A stretch of 64,000 nt of DNA. Source: Warburgia ugandensis. Taxonomy: Eukaryota; Streptophyta; Magnoliopsida; Canellales; Canellaceae. The stretch is taken from NCBI GenBank assembly GCA_035236585.1, contig CP141130.1:76765944-76829943 (forward strand), read 5' to 3'. How positions within the stretch are numbered: position 1 is the first letter of the stretch; every line of letters begins with the position of its first letter. The notes below the pieces were generated by a model, which did no database searches, was not told the origin of the DNA, and saw only the letters and a list, made by a program, of their open reading frames with translations. A program made the translations under genes and the position numbers. Below are positions 34,874 through 47,134 of this stretch, one piece after another.

Positions 34874-37770
34874 TGTAACACCCCGGATTTTTAAGACAAA
34901 TTTTTTTTTATATATATAATAATGGCATTTTAAATTAAGAGCATTTGGGATCCCATAAGAAAAGATTTTATTCAACATTTTACTAAACCTATCTTAAGAA
35001 CTCCGAGTGTTAGTTTTCCTTTCTCAAAATGACGTACATGTAATGTAAACATAAATAAATAATCAGCGTATAAATCAATGTCAAATAAATAGGCGCCTTT
35101 ATTTTAAATCAAATAAACATCCAAAAGACAATAATAATATGGCCCAGGGTCTATCCATCATAACATCCCATATAAATGTCCAACATATGTCCAAAGATCT
35201 AAATCACATCCCAATATAAAATATGCAGTCCAAAATAAAAATCCAAATGATAATCCTGTTTAATGACTCACATCACTGTCTAATACTATAGAAAAATGGT
35301 CTTGACGGCTCTCACGGCTTCTCAACAGCCTTGCCTTTCTGTTATCGCGCTCGAGATCTAAGGCATTGCAAAACAAAGCAATGCCTCAAAGAAGCTATCG
35401 CTTGTGTAGGTACATAGACAATTAATGTAATAAATGCAAGAAATAATGAACAATACTGATGAAAAATCTAACATTTATAAAGATAGTGATATCATAATGC
35501 CATGTTCAATAAATGCCAATTTATTCCATATGCTAAAACATGAAATTCACGGAGTTAAAACATGACATGAATCAATAAAATGGAGCATACATCCAGAATA
35601 AGGGCACCCTAAGGTAATGGGTCCCACCACATCGCACTAACATCCCTGATCAGGAGTACACGTAGTCAACCTCTGAGTGTCGTCACACCCAGGCATATCA
35701 TCCATAACCATGCTCATCATACATGCACACATAATAAGAATATGGGCCATCATGCTGCAGTGGCAACCCTCCATGGGTATCAACCACCACCGCTCCCCGT
35801 CGACACCATAACGGGAGACTTAACGTCTGTCCCCATGGAAAGGCTCAGACCGGTAGTGTGGACTATCCATGTTACCAAACCCCTACCGAATGCCATCTAT
35901 GGGCATGTGTCTATCATATCACAAACTCATCACATCATAATCTCGGAAGGTGGGTGGTCGGCCCTATCCCTCCTAGCATGACGCCCACCGGGCGAGAGCA
36001 CCCGTCATCAAATATAAAACACGGAAATCATATGTATATGCTAAAACTCAAGAGCACTTATAGCTTGCAATCCCCAAGACATGCCCCTCATCCTGGGGTT
36101 AGCCTATAAAAGGACCAGCTAATAAGCCTCTATTCTCATTTCCAGGTAAATTCATGTATTTTCTATATATACAATAAGAAATAAAACTCTAATTAAGCAT
36201 AACTAATTAACATCATACTTGTAAAAGCATTTTAAATAAGTTTATTCAGTAAAAGATTTCAATTTGGAATAACCATCCTGTACGCAATGTCGCATGAAAT
36301 CCACAGTAAATAATAATTGCATTTTAAAACACAATCACACATGATGCTATGTTTAAACATGGTTTAAAATTCAAAACAAAACATTAGTTGTCGTCACCTA
36401 CCTCAGTGTGAGACCACTAGCTTGCTAATAACTCCCTTTAACTGGTATATTCAAGTACACCTGTACATGTCACATCACTATTTAAAAATTTTTCTAAATA
36501 AAAAGTGGTCATTTATAAGTTTTCAAGTTAAAACTAGGTCCGTGTCATCAATACGGTCACAACGCATCTTTCGGATCGTGATTTGGACTCCTCTAGCTCC
36601 CAAAAATCAATTTTAAGTGAAAATACTTCATAAATTAATATTTATTAATTTATAGGGTGTTTGGCGGGTGCACTGGTTTACACCAGCGGCCCTGCTTTAC
36701 ACCGGGTTACACCGGCGACCAGTGTACACTGGGTTACACTGGCGGCCCGGTTTACACCGGGTTACACCGGCACCCAGTGTACACTGGGTTACACGGGCAG
36801 CCCGGTTTACACTGGTTTACACCGGCGATGCGGAAACCGGCGCCTGAGAAGACGACCGACTTCCGATCATCACCGGTGACCCTACAGGTGTCCAAATCAC
36901 TTGGTTTTTGAACCATTTTGTTCCAAATTTTGTCTAGTTTCCATTTCTATCATCCTTTTCATTGATTTCTCCAAAAACCATGTTTTTTTAAACGGTTTTT
37001 CCCAAGTTCCTAAAAACATCCCTAGGTACTGGTTTTTGGATTTTCTGGAGAAATCCACCGTTGGATCACTCCCAAATTTAAAGGGTTTGCTCTTGGGTCT
37101 CTTGTGCACTAGTTGGACGGTGCGATTTCCAAAAGGACAACGTTTGATCTGTGAAATCACACTCCAACAGTAGCGTGCACAAAGTTCCTAAAAAAATCTG
37201 ATTTTTTCCTAATTTTTAAACGTTTTCCTAATTGTTTTTTCTATTTAATAAATACGAAAAACATAGGTTTTGAGGCTTACCTTGCACCTGGCCGGAGTTG
37301 CTCGTGTTGCCGGGGCTCCACTCGCCGGAAACTTCAGATTTTTGCAGGGCTAGGGTTTTGCGTAGCATTCATGGAAAACGCTCAAAGTGGAGCGTTTTGG
37401 CTCCTAGAGGAGCATAGATATAGGGTTTTAGAGTCTTGGGGAAGAGAAACTCTTCCCCACACGCCTCTTTCCACGTCTCTCCGGCGATTTTTCCGGCACT
37501 GGTAGAGACGTGTGGAAGACGGGGGTGCCAGTATCAATTTGGACCCCTGTCTAATACGTCTCTACCAAATGACCAAATTGCCCTTCCAACTTTGACGGCT
37601 CATAACTCCCTCGTTTGAGCTCTGTTTTTCACGTTCTTGGTGGTGTTGGATTCGTATCGACGAGCACTTTCTAATTCTTATGTTTTCAGAAAAAAATTTC
37701 ATCCATAAATTTTTTTATTTTAATTTATTTAATAATTTCCTATTTTATCTTAAAATTTAAGGATATTACA
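34874..37770 (-). mobile_element. Gypsy-type solo LTR, 2.9 kb, nested in the TRIM LTR
   Basis: Termini are TGTAACACCCCGG (34874) and GGATATTACA (37770), flanked by perfect GTATC at 34869-34873 and 37771-37775. Family-like features seen from the minus strand are the TGTAATATCC start, the gagctcaaacgagggagtta block typical of large plant Gypsy LTRs, and no polymerase or primer-binding site inside. A single 2.9-kb LTR with a target duplication is best read as a solo LTR. Homologous blocks occur at 3620-7168. A GC-rich minisatellite lies at 36660-36835. Confidence 0.82.
36660..36835. repeat. Minisatellite within the Gypsy LTR
   Basis: Units of about 56 bp built from gggttacaccggcg, cagtgtacactgggttacac and gcggcccggtttacaccg submotifs, repeated about three times. 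It is unusually GC-rich for this window. The overlapping Gly/Thr/Tyr-rich frames are products of the repeat. Confidence 0.8.
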
Positions 37771-39300
37771 GTATCAGAGTGCATAGCAAATGATATTGTC
37801 GTCTTTGGGTCCTTCAGCTCTCTTGGGCTTCATCCCTCAAGGTTTTGTTACCTTAGGTCCATCACCCCTCTTGGGCTTCACCACTTAGGAGGCTTCGTTA
37901 TTAAGAGAGTTTCCCAAACTCTTATAAAGCTCCCAGCTCCCTCTCCCCAAGTGATGTGAGACTAACTCTCAGTACCCCACCTTTCCTGGGATTCATCCCT
38001 TGAGGCTTCACACCTTTCTCCCTTAGGGAACACGTGTCCCCGCGTGACAGTCACAACCAGGCACCCGAGTGTGGCTAACCACCACACCACGAGGAAAACT
38101 GGCTCTGATGCTATTTGTAACAGTCAGGGGTCCCACAACAACAACATTGTCTACTATGGCTGCCCATACAGCCTCATGGTTTTGTTCCTCCCTTATGAGA
38201 AAATGCCTTATTTGTATGTATTAGAGTGCACAGTAGACGATATTGTCCTCTTTGGTTTCCTCACCCCTCTTGGGCTTCACCCCTCAGGAGGCCTCATTAT
38301 TAAGAAAGTTTCCCTAACTCTTATAAACCTCTTAGTTTCCTTTCCCCAAGTGATGTGGGGCTAACTCTCAGTACCTCACCCATCTTGGAATTCATCCCTC
38401 AAGGCTTCACAAATAATTTACCACCTGGTTCTCAAGCCAATGACTGTAAGTGGGTCATTAGAAAGAAAATTTATTTTGATGGTTCATAGCAAGCATTTAA
38501 GCGTGGATTATTAGCCAAAGGTTTTAGATAAAAAGAAGGGATAAATTATTTTAAACTTATGCACCAGTAGCTAGACTTATCTATTAAAATCTTGTTTGTG
38601 TTGGATCTATTTAAAAACTTCACATATATCAAATGAATGTGAAGACTACATTCCTTAATGGAGATCTTGATAAAGGAGTATATATGAAATAACCAAAAGG
38701 TTTTTTCTTACCTAGAATATGCTAGTACTATTGGAAGCCAAATGTATGCAATGCATTGCAATAGAATTGATATAGCCTTCACGGTTTGTAAGTTAGTAGG
38801 TTTACTAGTAGTCCAAGTGTTGGACATTGGAAGGCTATATGGAGAGTTCTTAATTATCTTAAGTTAACCAAAGAATATTGCTTATCATATGAGAGATATC
38901 CAGCAATACTATAAGGATTTACCAACACTAATTGGATATCAAATGTAAGTGATAATAAGTCAACTATTGATTGGATGCTTACCTTAGGTGGAGCAACTAT
39001 ATCTTGGAGATCTAAAAAACAAACTTGTGTTGTGCATTTGACTATGAAATCAAAACTTATTATATTAATGGCAATGGTAAAGAGGTCAAACAGTTGAGAA
39101 ATTTATTATTATATATTAGAATATGGAATAAACTAATGTCATCAATATTGATTAACTATCTAATGTGAATTATAAAATTAAATATAATGGTAGGTCCAAA
39201 CATATTAGTCTAAGACATGTTTATGTAAGGAAAATAGTAAAAGAAGGGGTTATAACCTTAATATACGTCATATCCAATGAGAATCTAACTCTTTCACTAA

Positions 39301-39752
39301 AGGTCTCATAAGAAAGATGATTTGACTTACATCCAAAGGGATGGGTCTTAAAACCTTGAATTTATAAAATCAACAGGACTACGAACCTAACCTGTTGTTC
39401 GATAAATTCAAGCCTCAAGTAAATCTAGTAAAAATAAGTCATTGATAAGTGGTTCGTATCACATTATGAAGAGAAATAAAATTGTTGATTATTACTATAA
39501 TAGGAGTTTGGTTTTGTACCTTAATGAAGTACCAGCGTACTAAACAAGTTAGTGCAAAAGTAGTGGGTGTATTATAAGGACTTCTCCTATATAAGCATGG
39601 AGGTGGTGTCACCTCTCATAAAAGTAAGGGTTTTCTCAAAATCACTCAAGATTCAAGGCGTAGGCATGGCCATTTCTTACTTGTGTGTGGTCATTTATAC
39701 TGCTAAGCAAAACTTTGAACTTCTTACTTACTAAAAATTGGCCATTACTGTA

Positions 39753-39754
<2 letters not shown>
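39301..39754. other. Region after Copia RNase H, possible LTR, not resolved
   Basis: It lies where a 3' LTR should be, but it does not align with the copy at 31430-31800. The stretch 39560-39660 (gtgtattataaggacttctcctatataagc) has an LTR-promoter look. No terminus or target duplication can be defended. Confidence 0.3.

Positions 39755-39838
<84 letters not shown>
39755..39838 (+). repeat. (CT)n microsatellite, about 84 bp
   Basis: Uninterrupted TC/CT units, about 42 in number. Confidence 0.95.
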
Positions 39839-39839
<1 letters not shown>

Positions 39840-39869
39840 TTACCATAACTATCTAATTATTCTACCTAA

Positions 39870-40065
39870 TCAAGTTTGAGGCAGGTTTTTTGGAATTGCT
39901 TATACTGGCCCACATTAAGGATTGTAATATTCCTAATGTGGCTTGTCAATGATTCCATAGGCTATCTCTTATTTGGAGAGTAGAGGCAAATAACATTTTA
40001 AGAAAGTGCATTTGATATATACTCAAGCCTAATTATTTATTAGCATCCATTTTCCATTCTCTTTC
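39870..40065 (+). repeat. Second copy of a Copia internal segment
   Basis: It aligns with 32514-32700. Both have cctatcttttgagtttgagg/cctaatcaagtttgaggcag, gcccacattaagg, tgattccataggctatctct/tgatcccataagcaatctct and a shared ctcaa/gcctaatta end. It is therefore a fragment of another member of the Copia family, or a duplicated piece of the same one. Confidence 0.6.
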
Positions 40066-41963
40066 TCCTAAATTTTCCAATAGTATGTGAAGTCACCTTT
40101 CCATAAACAAGCATCATGTTATCTAGCAATACTTCATTTATATAAGCACTATATTAGAGTATTAGACACAAGAGACAATGTACTAGGACTACTTTGTGTG
40201 GTAGAACTCACCTTAATTGATCTCATTGCCCATCTCATAGGCCTTTATGTTGGATTTTCTTTGGGTTAAAAATCACATCAATCCAATAGCATGCGGTTTT
40301 GGTCATTAGCTGTGGATCGTTGTCCATGTTATTGTTTTCTTTCATTCGTGCTTGATGACCATATGTACTTCAATTGGATGTTAGGATTGTAAGATGTTAA
40401 ATTAAGCAACCTATTTCTATTTGTCTTAATTATAAGGGTGACATCATGTAAAAGACTTTTTAGTTAATTTTCTCAAAGTCTCCCATGCCATACGTATAAG
40501 TTTGATGGGTGCATATATAAAAAGCTAAAAGCTTTTGAAAAAAACCCTAGTCATGCAAAAGAAACTAAAGTTTAGGGTTCCATCATCCATTTTAGTAAGA
40601 TTTGCTAAAAGATTGGAAACTTTCTCCATCCAAACATGAAGATCCAAAATTCAAGTTGAACATCAAACATATTGTTATAGCCGGATCTAAATAGTTTATA
40701 TCACATTTTTGAGTTTACAATGAAATAAACAAGTATAAGGATGGCATGAATCTAGATCTATTGAATTACAACAAAGCACCCCACTTTTGCATGAAGTAGC
40801 CCAACCTTTGGATGATGTTAGCTAATAATTCTTGCTTTGGATATCTTCCAAAGGAAAAAGCATATGAGGTTTAGACCATTCTAGCAGCTTAGAACCTGTA
40901 AGTTAGGTCTTCAAATTTAGATGTTCTAACATGGTCTAAAAACTAGCTCTTTTCATATGCTAAAATTGTCCAATCTCAAATGGAAGGAACTATATAGTGT
41001 TACTAAGGGTAAATGGGAATATTTGTCAAGCAGATTGAAAGTGCATGGTGGAACCACTTTTTAGGTTTTCAATGAACCAAGATGTTCATGTGATTAGTAC
41101 GAGGACTCTAATCTAAAATTTAAGTCTTAAAGTTGCTTATAGTCAACATTTTGTATTTTTGAGCATTTTTAGTTTTACAACGACCACGTTACAAATAAGG
41201 GGAGAAGAAAATAGTTACAAAGAATCCATTTTTCATTTTTTTTTTTTTTAAATTGTATTTTTTTTCTTACATCATATCAAAGTCCATAAAAACCATCTCC
41301 TCGGAGTTGTTTCCATGTTTTCCATTTAAAGCCCATATTTTTTTGAAAATATACATAAACTGTTTATGACTTTTATCTTTTGGGTTTTCTTCAATAGTTC
41401 AATTATAAACTTAAAATTTATCTATAATAATACAATTCTTTTTTTAGGTTAATAACATTTCATCTGTCTATAACAATATAACTTTATGCTTAAGAAATTG
41501 TTAAATGAGTTGCTATTTTCTTTTTCTTTTAATTTTTTTATATTTTTGAAGTTCATAGTCTTCCGACTAAGAACTTTGAAAGGAGCGAACAAAATGTCTT
41601 CTAGTTATCTTTCAAATGGGAGCTTTGTCATTTAGGCAGTCTACGGGTAGGGTAAATACTATGAGCAGCTTGGATCACTAAAAACCCCAAAATGTAGCTT
41701 TCAATTCACCTATCTTATACTTCCGTTTACTTGTGTCACAGGACAGCCATAAAAGCCCTCAAAAAGTGGTATGGGATCAGCCCTAAGAGGAGAGAACTAC
41801 CCAAGTTTCCGTTGTTGTTCAATGCACTACAATGTAGTGTGCTTTGAAAAAAAAAATTCCCTGCATGCTTTGGAATATTCCTCAACAAAAGATATGCATC
41901 TTCTTAAGACTTCACCTTATGGGATTCAGCTTTCCGGGTAATGTGGAAGATTTCAGACTCCTA
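40066..41963. other. AT-rich intergenic, nothing recognised
   Basis: No frame with a known domain, no RNA gene and no repeat with a partner in this window. The block at 40500-40640 (tatataaaaagctaaaagc, aaaaccctag) looks like an LTR leader, but this is weak. Confidence 0.35.
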
Positions 41964-42186
41964 ATTCCAAATAAGGGTGGCAAAATATAACACGACTCAA
42001 ACCCGACACGGATTTAGCAGGTTAGGATTGAGCCTTACTGTGTTGGTGTCATTTTGGGCTTGACCCGAAAATGACATGTCATAAATCATGTCGTGTTCAG
42101 GTCAATCAATGTTGACCTATCGTGTTGACCCGTATGATGCGTGACTTGGTAAAACTTCAAGTTGAACTGAATGACAAGAACGCTAA

Positions 42187-42503
42187 ATAGGACGGTTTCT
42201 GAGTAACAGTCCTATATTTTAACTGATAAAAGACAGGATAGTACGTTATATAGGATGGTTAGTAAGTAACCGTCGTATTTAATACCAAAGGCTATAGGAT
42301 AGTTAAGACAAAACCGTCCTATATTTTATACGTTCTATAAGACGGTTAATAAATAAGCATCTTATATTTATATGTTATATAGGACAGGTATTAAGTAACT
42401 GTCCTATATATTAGGCTTACTTATAACATATTATAGGATGGTTATTTGCTAACCGTCCTATAATATGATGATATAAGATGGTTACCAAATACCCGTCCTA
42501 TAT
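42187..42503. repeat. Hairpin array A
   Basis: Seven units of about 30 bp, each an inverted pair of the type ataggacggtta … taaccgtcctat with a 4-8 nt loop. Spacers are AT-rich and differ. It begins about 215 bp inside the left hAT-like end. Confidence 0.85.
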
Positions 42504-43894
42504 TTGTATAATAATAAAAAAATCTACAATATTTTGATCAATCTAACTAATCTACAAGCTTTAAAATTCTACTGTGATCATTGATCTTTGAGGTTTTGAT
42601 ATGTCCTAGATCCATCCATTAAATCAAATTTTTATTTTAAGATCATCTTGATTGTTGTCCATTATTGTTGGAACGGATTTTTTTAGTGATTACCTGCATT
42701 GCTGTCCAAGTGTCCAATGTGTGACTCCACACACAATTCTCTCTTTCCATTACCCACCCATTAGGCATTAGTCCATGATCCATCCATGAAACACAACTTC
42801 ACTCCTAACCAACCTCACACCATTAAAATTTTGAAATAGACCAAGCACACTGTACACATAATTACATTGACACATACATACTTGAATCCAAACAAAAAAT
42901 GGAATACAACCATAGTAACGGGTTGTGTGTCAAAATAACACATTCACATTCAACCTGTTATATTTAAAATCATTGTACACATTCACTTCTGCTCCTGTGC
43001 TCCATACAATTCACATTAAATTGAACAAATAAAAGCGCCCCCAATCACCCATACTGTACATGATACAACCAATCTGCTGATCTAAGCCATCATTGAAAAC
43101 TGATGATCAACCCATCTACTAATCAAAACACCAACTTCCTAATCACATGATTGAAATTTGGAAGTTTGAAACAAAGAAAGCACATACATTGAAATAGTGT
43201 ACTTCAACCAAAAGAAAAATAGAACACATCCATTGAAATGAACTGATCTTTGTATTATATCTGAGTAAAATGTATATACATGAATGATGATACTGATACA
43301 TTCATTTACATCATTGAACTACAAATTAAAATTTATAATATGATCTGTCCATTCCATTCTAATATCGTCTAGATCTAACTGGGAGTAACTCTTGCTTCCC
43401 AAATCATCTAGCAAGAAACATATAATAACTTAGTTCAAACATGTAATCTTGGATTCAGTCAGGAAATATACAAATCAAAAGTGTAACATTGGTCAGTAAG
43501 TATTACCTTTCTCAATTGTGAGATTGAAACTCCATTGCGAATGAGGGTTCTCATGTATCTGAGAACATAATACCCACACTCTCATTCTGATTTTTATTTA
43601 GGGCATTACAGAACAATGTCACTAAAGACAACAAAAAAGGTTCAAAATATAATGTCCAATAAGTTCAGGTTTAAAATTATATCAAAGGGTTTAAAGAGTA
43701 GTAATTAGTAAACAGTACCTTGGCCTTCTTCTAGTTGAGTTTTGATGGGTGGTAAATGCCTTCCCGCTCAGCCTATTTATACCATGCTCTCTACACACAT
43801 ATAATTGAAAAGCCTTAGATTATGAATATTATGATAGTTGCCAGTGAGTAGTTATATTATAATGAAAGGAATAATAAAGACTTACTTGTTTATA
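42504..43894. other. AT-rich noncoding part of the CACTA element
   Basis: No frame or repeat is recognised between array A and the 3' end of the minus-strand pseudogene. Probably element interior or 3' UTR. Confidence 0.35.
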
Positions 43895-46800
43895 ATTTCC
43901 ATCAAGTGTTCCCAAATGTGTGCTCCACACGAATAAAAAAAAATTGCATGGCCACCATGTACATCCAAAGCTAGCAGCATCCAATGGGACTTATAAAAAC
44001 AATAATTCAATTAAATGTTCTCTAATCTTAGCTAATATAGTATTCATGTGTATGAATTATGAAATTGAAATGGCATAATTAAGCCACATATGTTACAAAA
44101 CGTACCCGCTATTATAGGGAATCAGTAAGGGTTGCCCCTTCACGCAACTCATGAGCCTAGGAATGATATCTTCACTTTGTTTGTCTGTGAGCACATAGTT
44201 CAATCGAAAGACAAGAGAAGGGTCAAGGAACTTGTAAATGTCCTTGACCTCTAATCTTTGCAAGCTAACATGCAAATACCTGCATTAGGAATTTGGGTTA
44301 ATGTCAAATAATTATCAAGTGTTATTAAAAAACCAAGTAATGTTACTTTGATTCATAATAGTCTAACTCTAATAGAGCAGTTACATGACAACATACCCTA
44401 TATAAACTACAATGTACATGTATTCTAATTGAGCCATATTACATATGGCTAAGAGGCCTTCCTTGAAGAGTGGAACCTCAATCACATCGTTTGAAAGCAC
44501 ACCTGCCTCTATCCTTACGGGGTTCATTGCATTATCTTCATTTGCCAGTCTGTACAGTACCCTTAGGAATGGAGGTGTGTTAGGTGGAACCTCCACCTGA
44601 TCCCTACACTGTAGATGTAACATTTTAGAAATTAGTAATGAATATATATAGCATATACTGGTTTACTGGCATATATAAAAGAAGAGAGACAATGAGATAA
44701 AATTATAATATTTTATAGTATAACATTGTGACTTGTGAGAACCTAACAAGTACTTTAAATTTGTTAGTTGTTGCATCATTCAAGTCCACATGTAACATGA
44801 TACAATTATGCAAATATATAGAACTAGTAGTTTAGTACTACCTGAGAAGGCTGGGATGGGGCTACACTTGCCACTATGCCAGAATTTGTTGGTGGCGATG
44901 ACGAGGTTGGCTTCAATTGCCCCTTGTGCTGCTTCTGGTGATCCAACATGTTGCAGACAATATTAATCAATTAACAATTTAAGATGACCTAAAAAAGGTA
45001 TGAGAAAATAATATCATAACTACAGTTATAATATATGTACCTTGGAATTGGATATCATTGGTTTGATATGTTTCTCTGGCCAACACACATGATATCTAAT
45101 TGCATCCTCAATTGTTTCAACATCATCCCCTTCGATTGGAAATGAAAGGGGAGCATCTAGTTGAATGGCAGCAGTGATGCACACGCACTTAGTGTGTGGA
45201 GGCATCAACTTGCCATGCAAGGTGGCGGAAGTCATAGGCCGAACCTCGTATAGTGTTGTCACAGCCACATAGTTCTCAGATGTATGTAGCTGCAATATGC
45301 ACTAACCCACCTGCATTTGAGAAATGACATATATATATAATAATTAGTGATGTAATGTAAACAAAAAAGGTTAGTAAATAAGTAACATTGTAAAACTAAA
45401 CATGTCAATATACATACCTCACTGATCAGGACATCACATTCAAGTACTTGTTCTACCACCTCTTCATCTGACGGAGGATTAGGAGTGCAGCTATTGTCAA
45501 ATTGGGGTGGTTGAACTTGAGGTTGAGTTTGAGCTTGAGGGCCAACATCCTCACATGAGATTCTTCCACCACCCTGGAAACAGTTAATCTTTGATCTTGC
45601 TATATATCTCCACAACTATTTGCTTCTTCCATTCTTCCAATTTTTGTAGCGTAGGAGCCTTTTGTTTGGGGAAAACTTGGAAGGAACAACATCCTAATCT
45701 TGGTCCCTTACCCGGCCAGGGTGCTCATCCTTATTACCCATTGCCCTATACATGATGTCCCCCTTTGAAGCAGTGCTGCTAAGAGTCCCTGTAGTTGCAC
45801 TTGCACTCTCTTGGGTCAACTCTTCCTACACACATAAAGATCATAACATGATCAAATCACTATTATATATGTAATATTTATATAATGCACTATGCAAGGG
45901 TATAAAAGTATAAAACTATTTAACTAGGCAGTATACACATAAAGTAAAAGTATAAAACTTAAAGTCTTAAACCAATTACAATTCTTGAAGCAATTGCTGC
46001 AGTTGTCTTGTTGGCAAAGGTGTGGGAGTTACGCCCTTTCGAATGTGCCATTTTCCATAAAAGAGCACGATCAATGGGCTTCGTTGTCCCAGCCTTCTTT
46101 TGCTGTTAAGAGAGACACAAAGTCAAAGTTAATAAAATAAAAATCTACTATAATTAGACAAATAAAATGTTACATGATATACTTACTTCATCTACCTCTA
46201 ATCGTGCATAGCCAACCCTTGAAAGGTGGTGCTGTATATGGTTTTGTGCACGTGCCTTCTGTCCTTTTATACGCTTTGCCTGGACATCAAAGTAATGTAA
46301 TCAAAATACAATCAAATATAATAATTACAAGAATCAAAATTTAGCTTGGCTAGTTCAAGTTGTGATTACCTCAAAATCAGGAGATAGCCTATACTATACA
46401 AATTGATTCCATGCTTCCTAGTCAATGAAGCAAGAATACAACTGAGGGACCATGTTAAGCCTAGAAGGATCATAGGAATTTGGAAGCATGTGCTTCCTTG
46501 CAAGCTCACTCTTCCATTTCCTCCATTGTTCACCAGCTGCTAGCAATGTTTGCTTCTTGCACTCATTAGATACATCAAAGGAAGACTACAAAACAAAAGA
46601 AGAAGCAGGTTAAGTGACTAACTAACTAATGAGTATTGTAACAACTTTGTGTATCATGATTCATATGTAAACAAAAACAAAATATATAAATATAAGGGAC
46701 ATATTATGTTATATGTAGGAAGAATTTACATACCTTGACCATTTCCTATATTGTATCTTTGCCTTTTGACCATACAAGTCTCCAATCTGTCATTAATACA

Positions 46801-47134
46801 GGCATAAGTCTTCTAACAGTGCAGCATATGAAGCTAGCATAAGCATATGTAGTACCACCTATCAATTGGCCTCTACTGTTGAATTGTACAATTTCTTTGA
46901 TTACCTTGGATGCTCTCTTATTTATATGATCCATTTGTATTGGTCCCCTAGCCTTTCTCTTGACACTAACATGTGGTGCTGGTAGTGGACATGTGCTTGA
47001 TAGCCTTGATTGTTTTGCTTCTGTGTATTGTAGTTGTTGTTCTTGTTGTACTTCTACCTCTTCTAATTGTTCTTGTACTACTTCTTCCTGTTCTTGTTCT
47101 CGTTGTACTTCTTCTTCTTCTATGTTTGCTTCAC
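43895..47134 (-). pseudogene. CACTA second-protein gene: Ptta/En/Spm transposase domain plus Ulp1-like end
   Basis: At least ten minus-strand exon pieces. The first, about 46734-47134, has a Glu/Gln-rich acidic start and GPIQMDHINKRASKVIKEIV, VQFNSRGQLIGG. The next, 46370-46587, has CKKQTLLAAGEQWRKWKSEL and MLPNSYDPSRLNMVPQLYS. Others give AKRIKGQKARAQNHIQHHLS (near 46230) and KPIDRALLWKMAHSKGRNSH (near 46060). These are the order and motifs of the plant Ptta/En/Spm (Transposase_24) family. Later pieces have VTTLYEVRPMTSATLHGKLM (45040-45295), HVSLQRLEVKDIYKFLDPSL (44093-44275) and HWMLLALDVHGGHAI (near 43970). The last resembles the His-Trp block of Ulp1-like peptidase domains found at the end of these proteins. 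Stops in several pieces (for example FID*EAWNQF, RDQD*DVV) mark it as dead. Confidence 0.75.

Larger units (their letters stand above)
34767..38411 (-). mobile_element. Complete TRIM (terminal-repeat retrotransposon in miniature), interrupted
   Basis: The element runs from TGTAACAACC (34767) to GGCTTCACA (38411), flanked by AATAA at 34762-34766 and 38412-38416. The LTR reading minus strand first is 38116-38411. The other is 34767-34873 plus 37776-38012, split by a Gypsy solo LTR. Between them are only 103 bp. At 38101-38115 the minus strand reads aatagcatcagagcc, a tRNA-iMet primer-binding site (compare TGGTATCAGAGCC). At 38013-38024 it reads aagggagaaagg, a polypurine tract. There is no coding sequence. 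Without the insertion the element is about 743 bp. The split LTR is about 48 bp longer, owing to an internal duplication around ctcttgggcttca. It lies inside Copia pol. Confidence 0.88.
31801..39300 (+). pseudogene. Ty1/Copia internal region, split by a TRIM insertion
   Basis: Gag zinc knuckle at about 33000-33050: KFFACGKRGHFAPEC, with the first Cys of CCHC changed to Phe. Integrase start at 33840-33900 (SQILHIVYSDLWELNEILTR). A later integrase block lies near 34250 (TLKYLRVWGFSAYYEVHDP). The pre-RT linker is at 34420-34640 (RSTRIGKEKNLGPDF). The polymerase is cut at 34766 by a TRIM and resumes at 38412: PPGSQANDCKWVIRKKIYFD, LLAKGFR, INYFKTYAPVARLIY. RNase H is at about 38900-39100 (TNTNWISNVSDNKSTIDWML, ISWRSKKQTCVVHLTMKSKL). 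Many stops and frameshifts are present. A solo TRIM LTR sits in the gag part at 32273-32508. The 3' LTR was not found with confidence. Confidence 0.85.

Noticed and set aside
36657..36911. Plus-strand Gly/Thr/Tyr-rich frames
   Set aside because: They are translations of a minisatellite inside a Gypsy LTR; no start context or homology.
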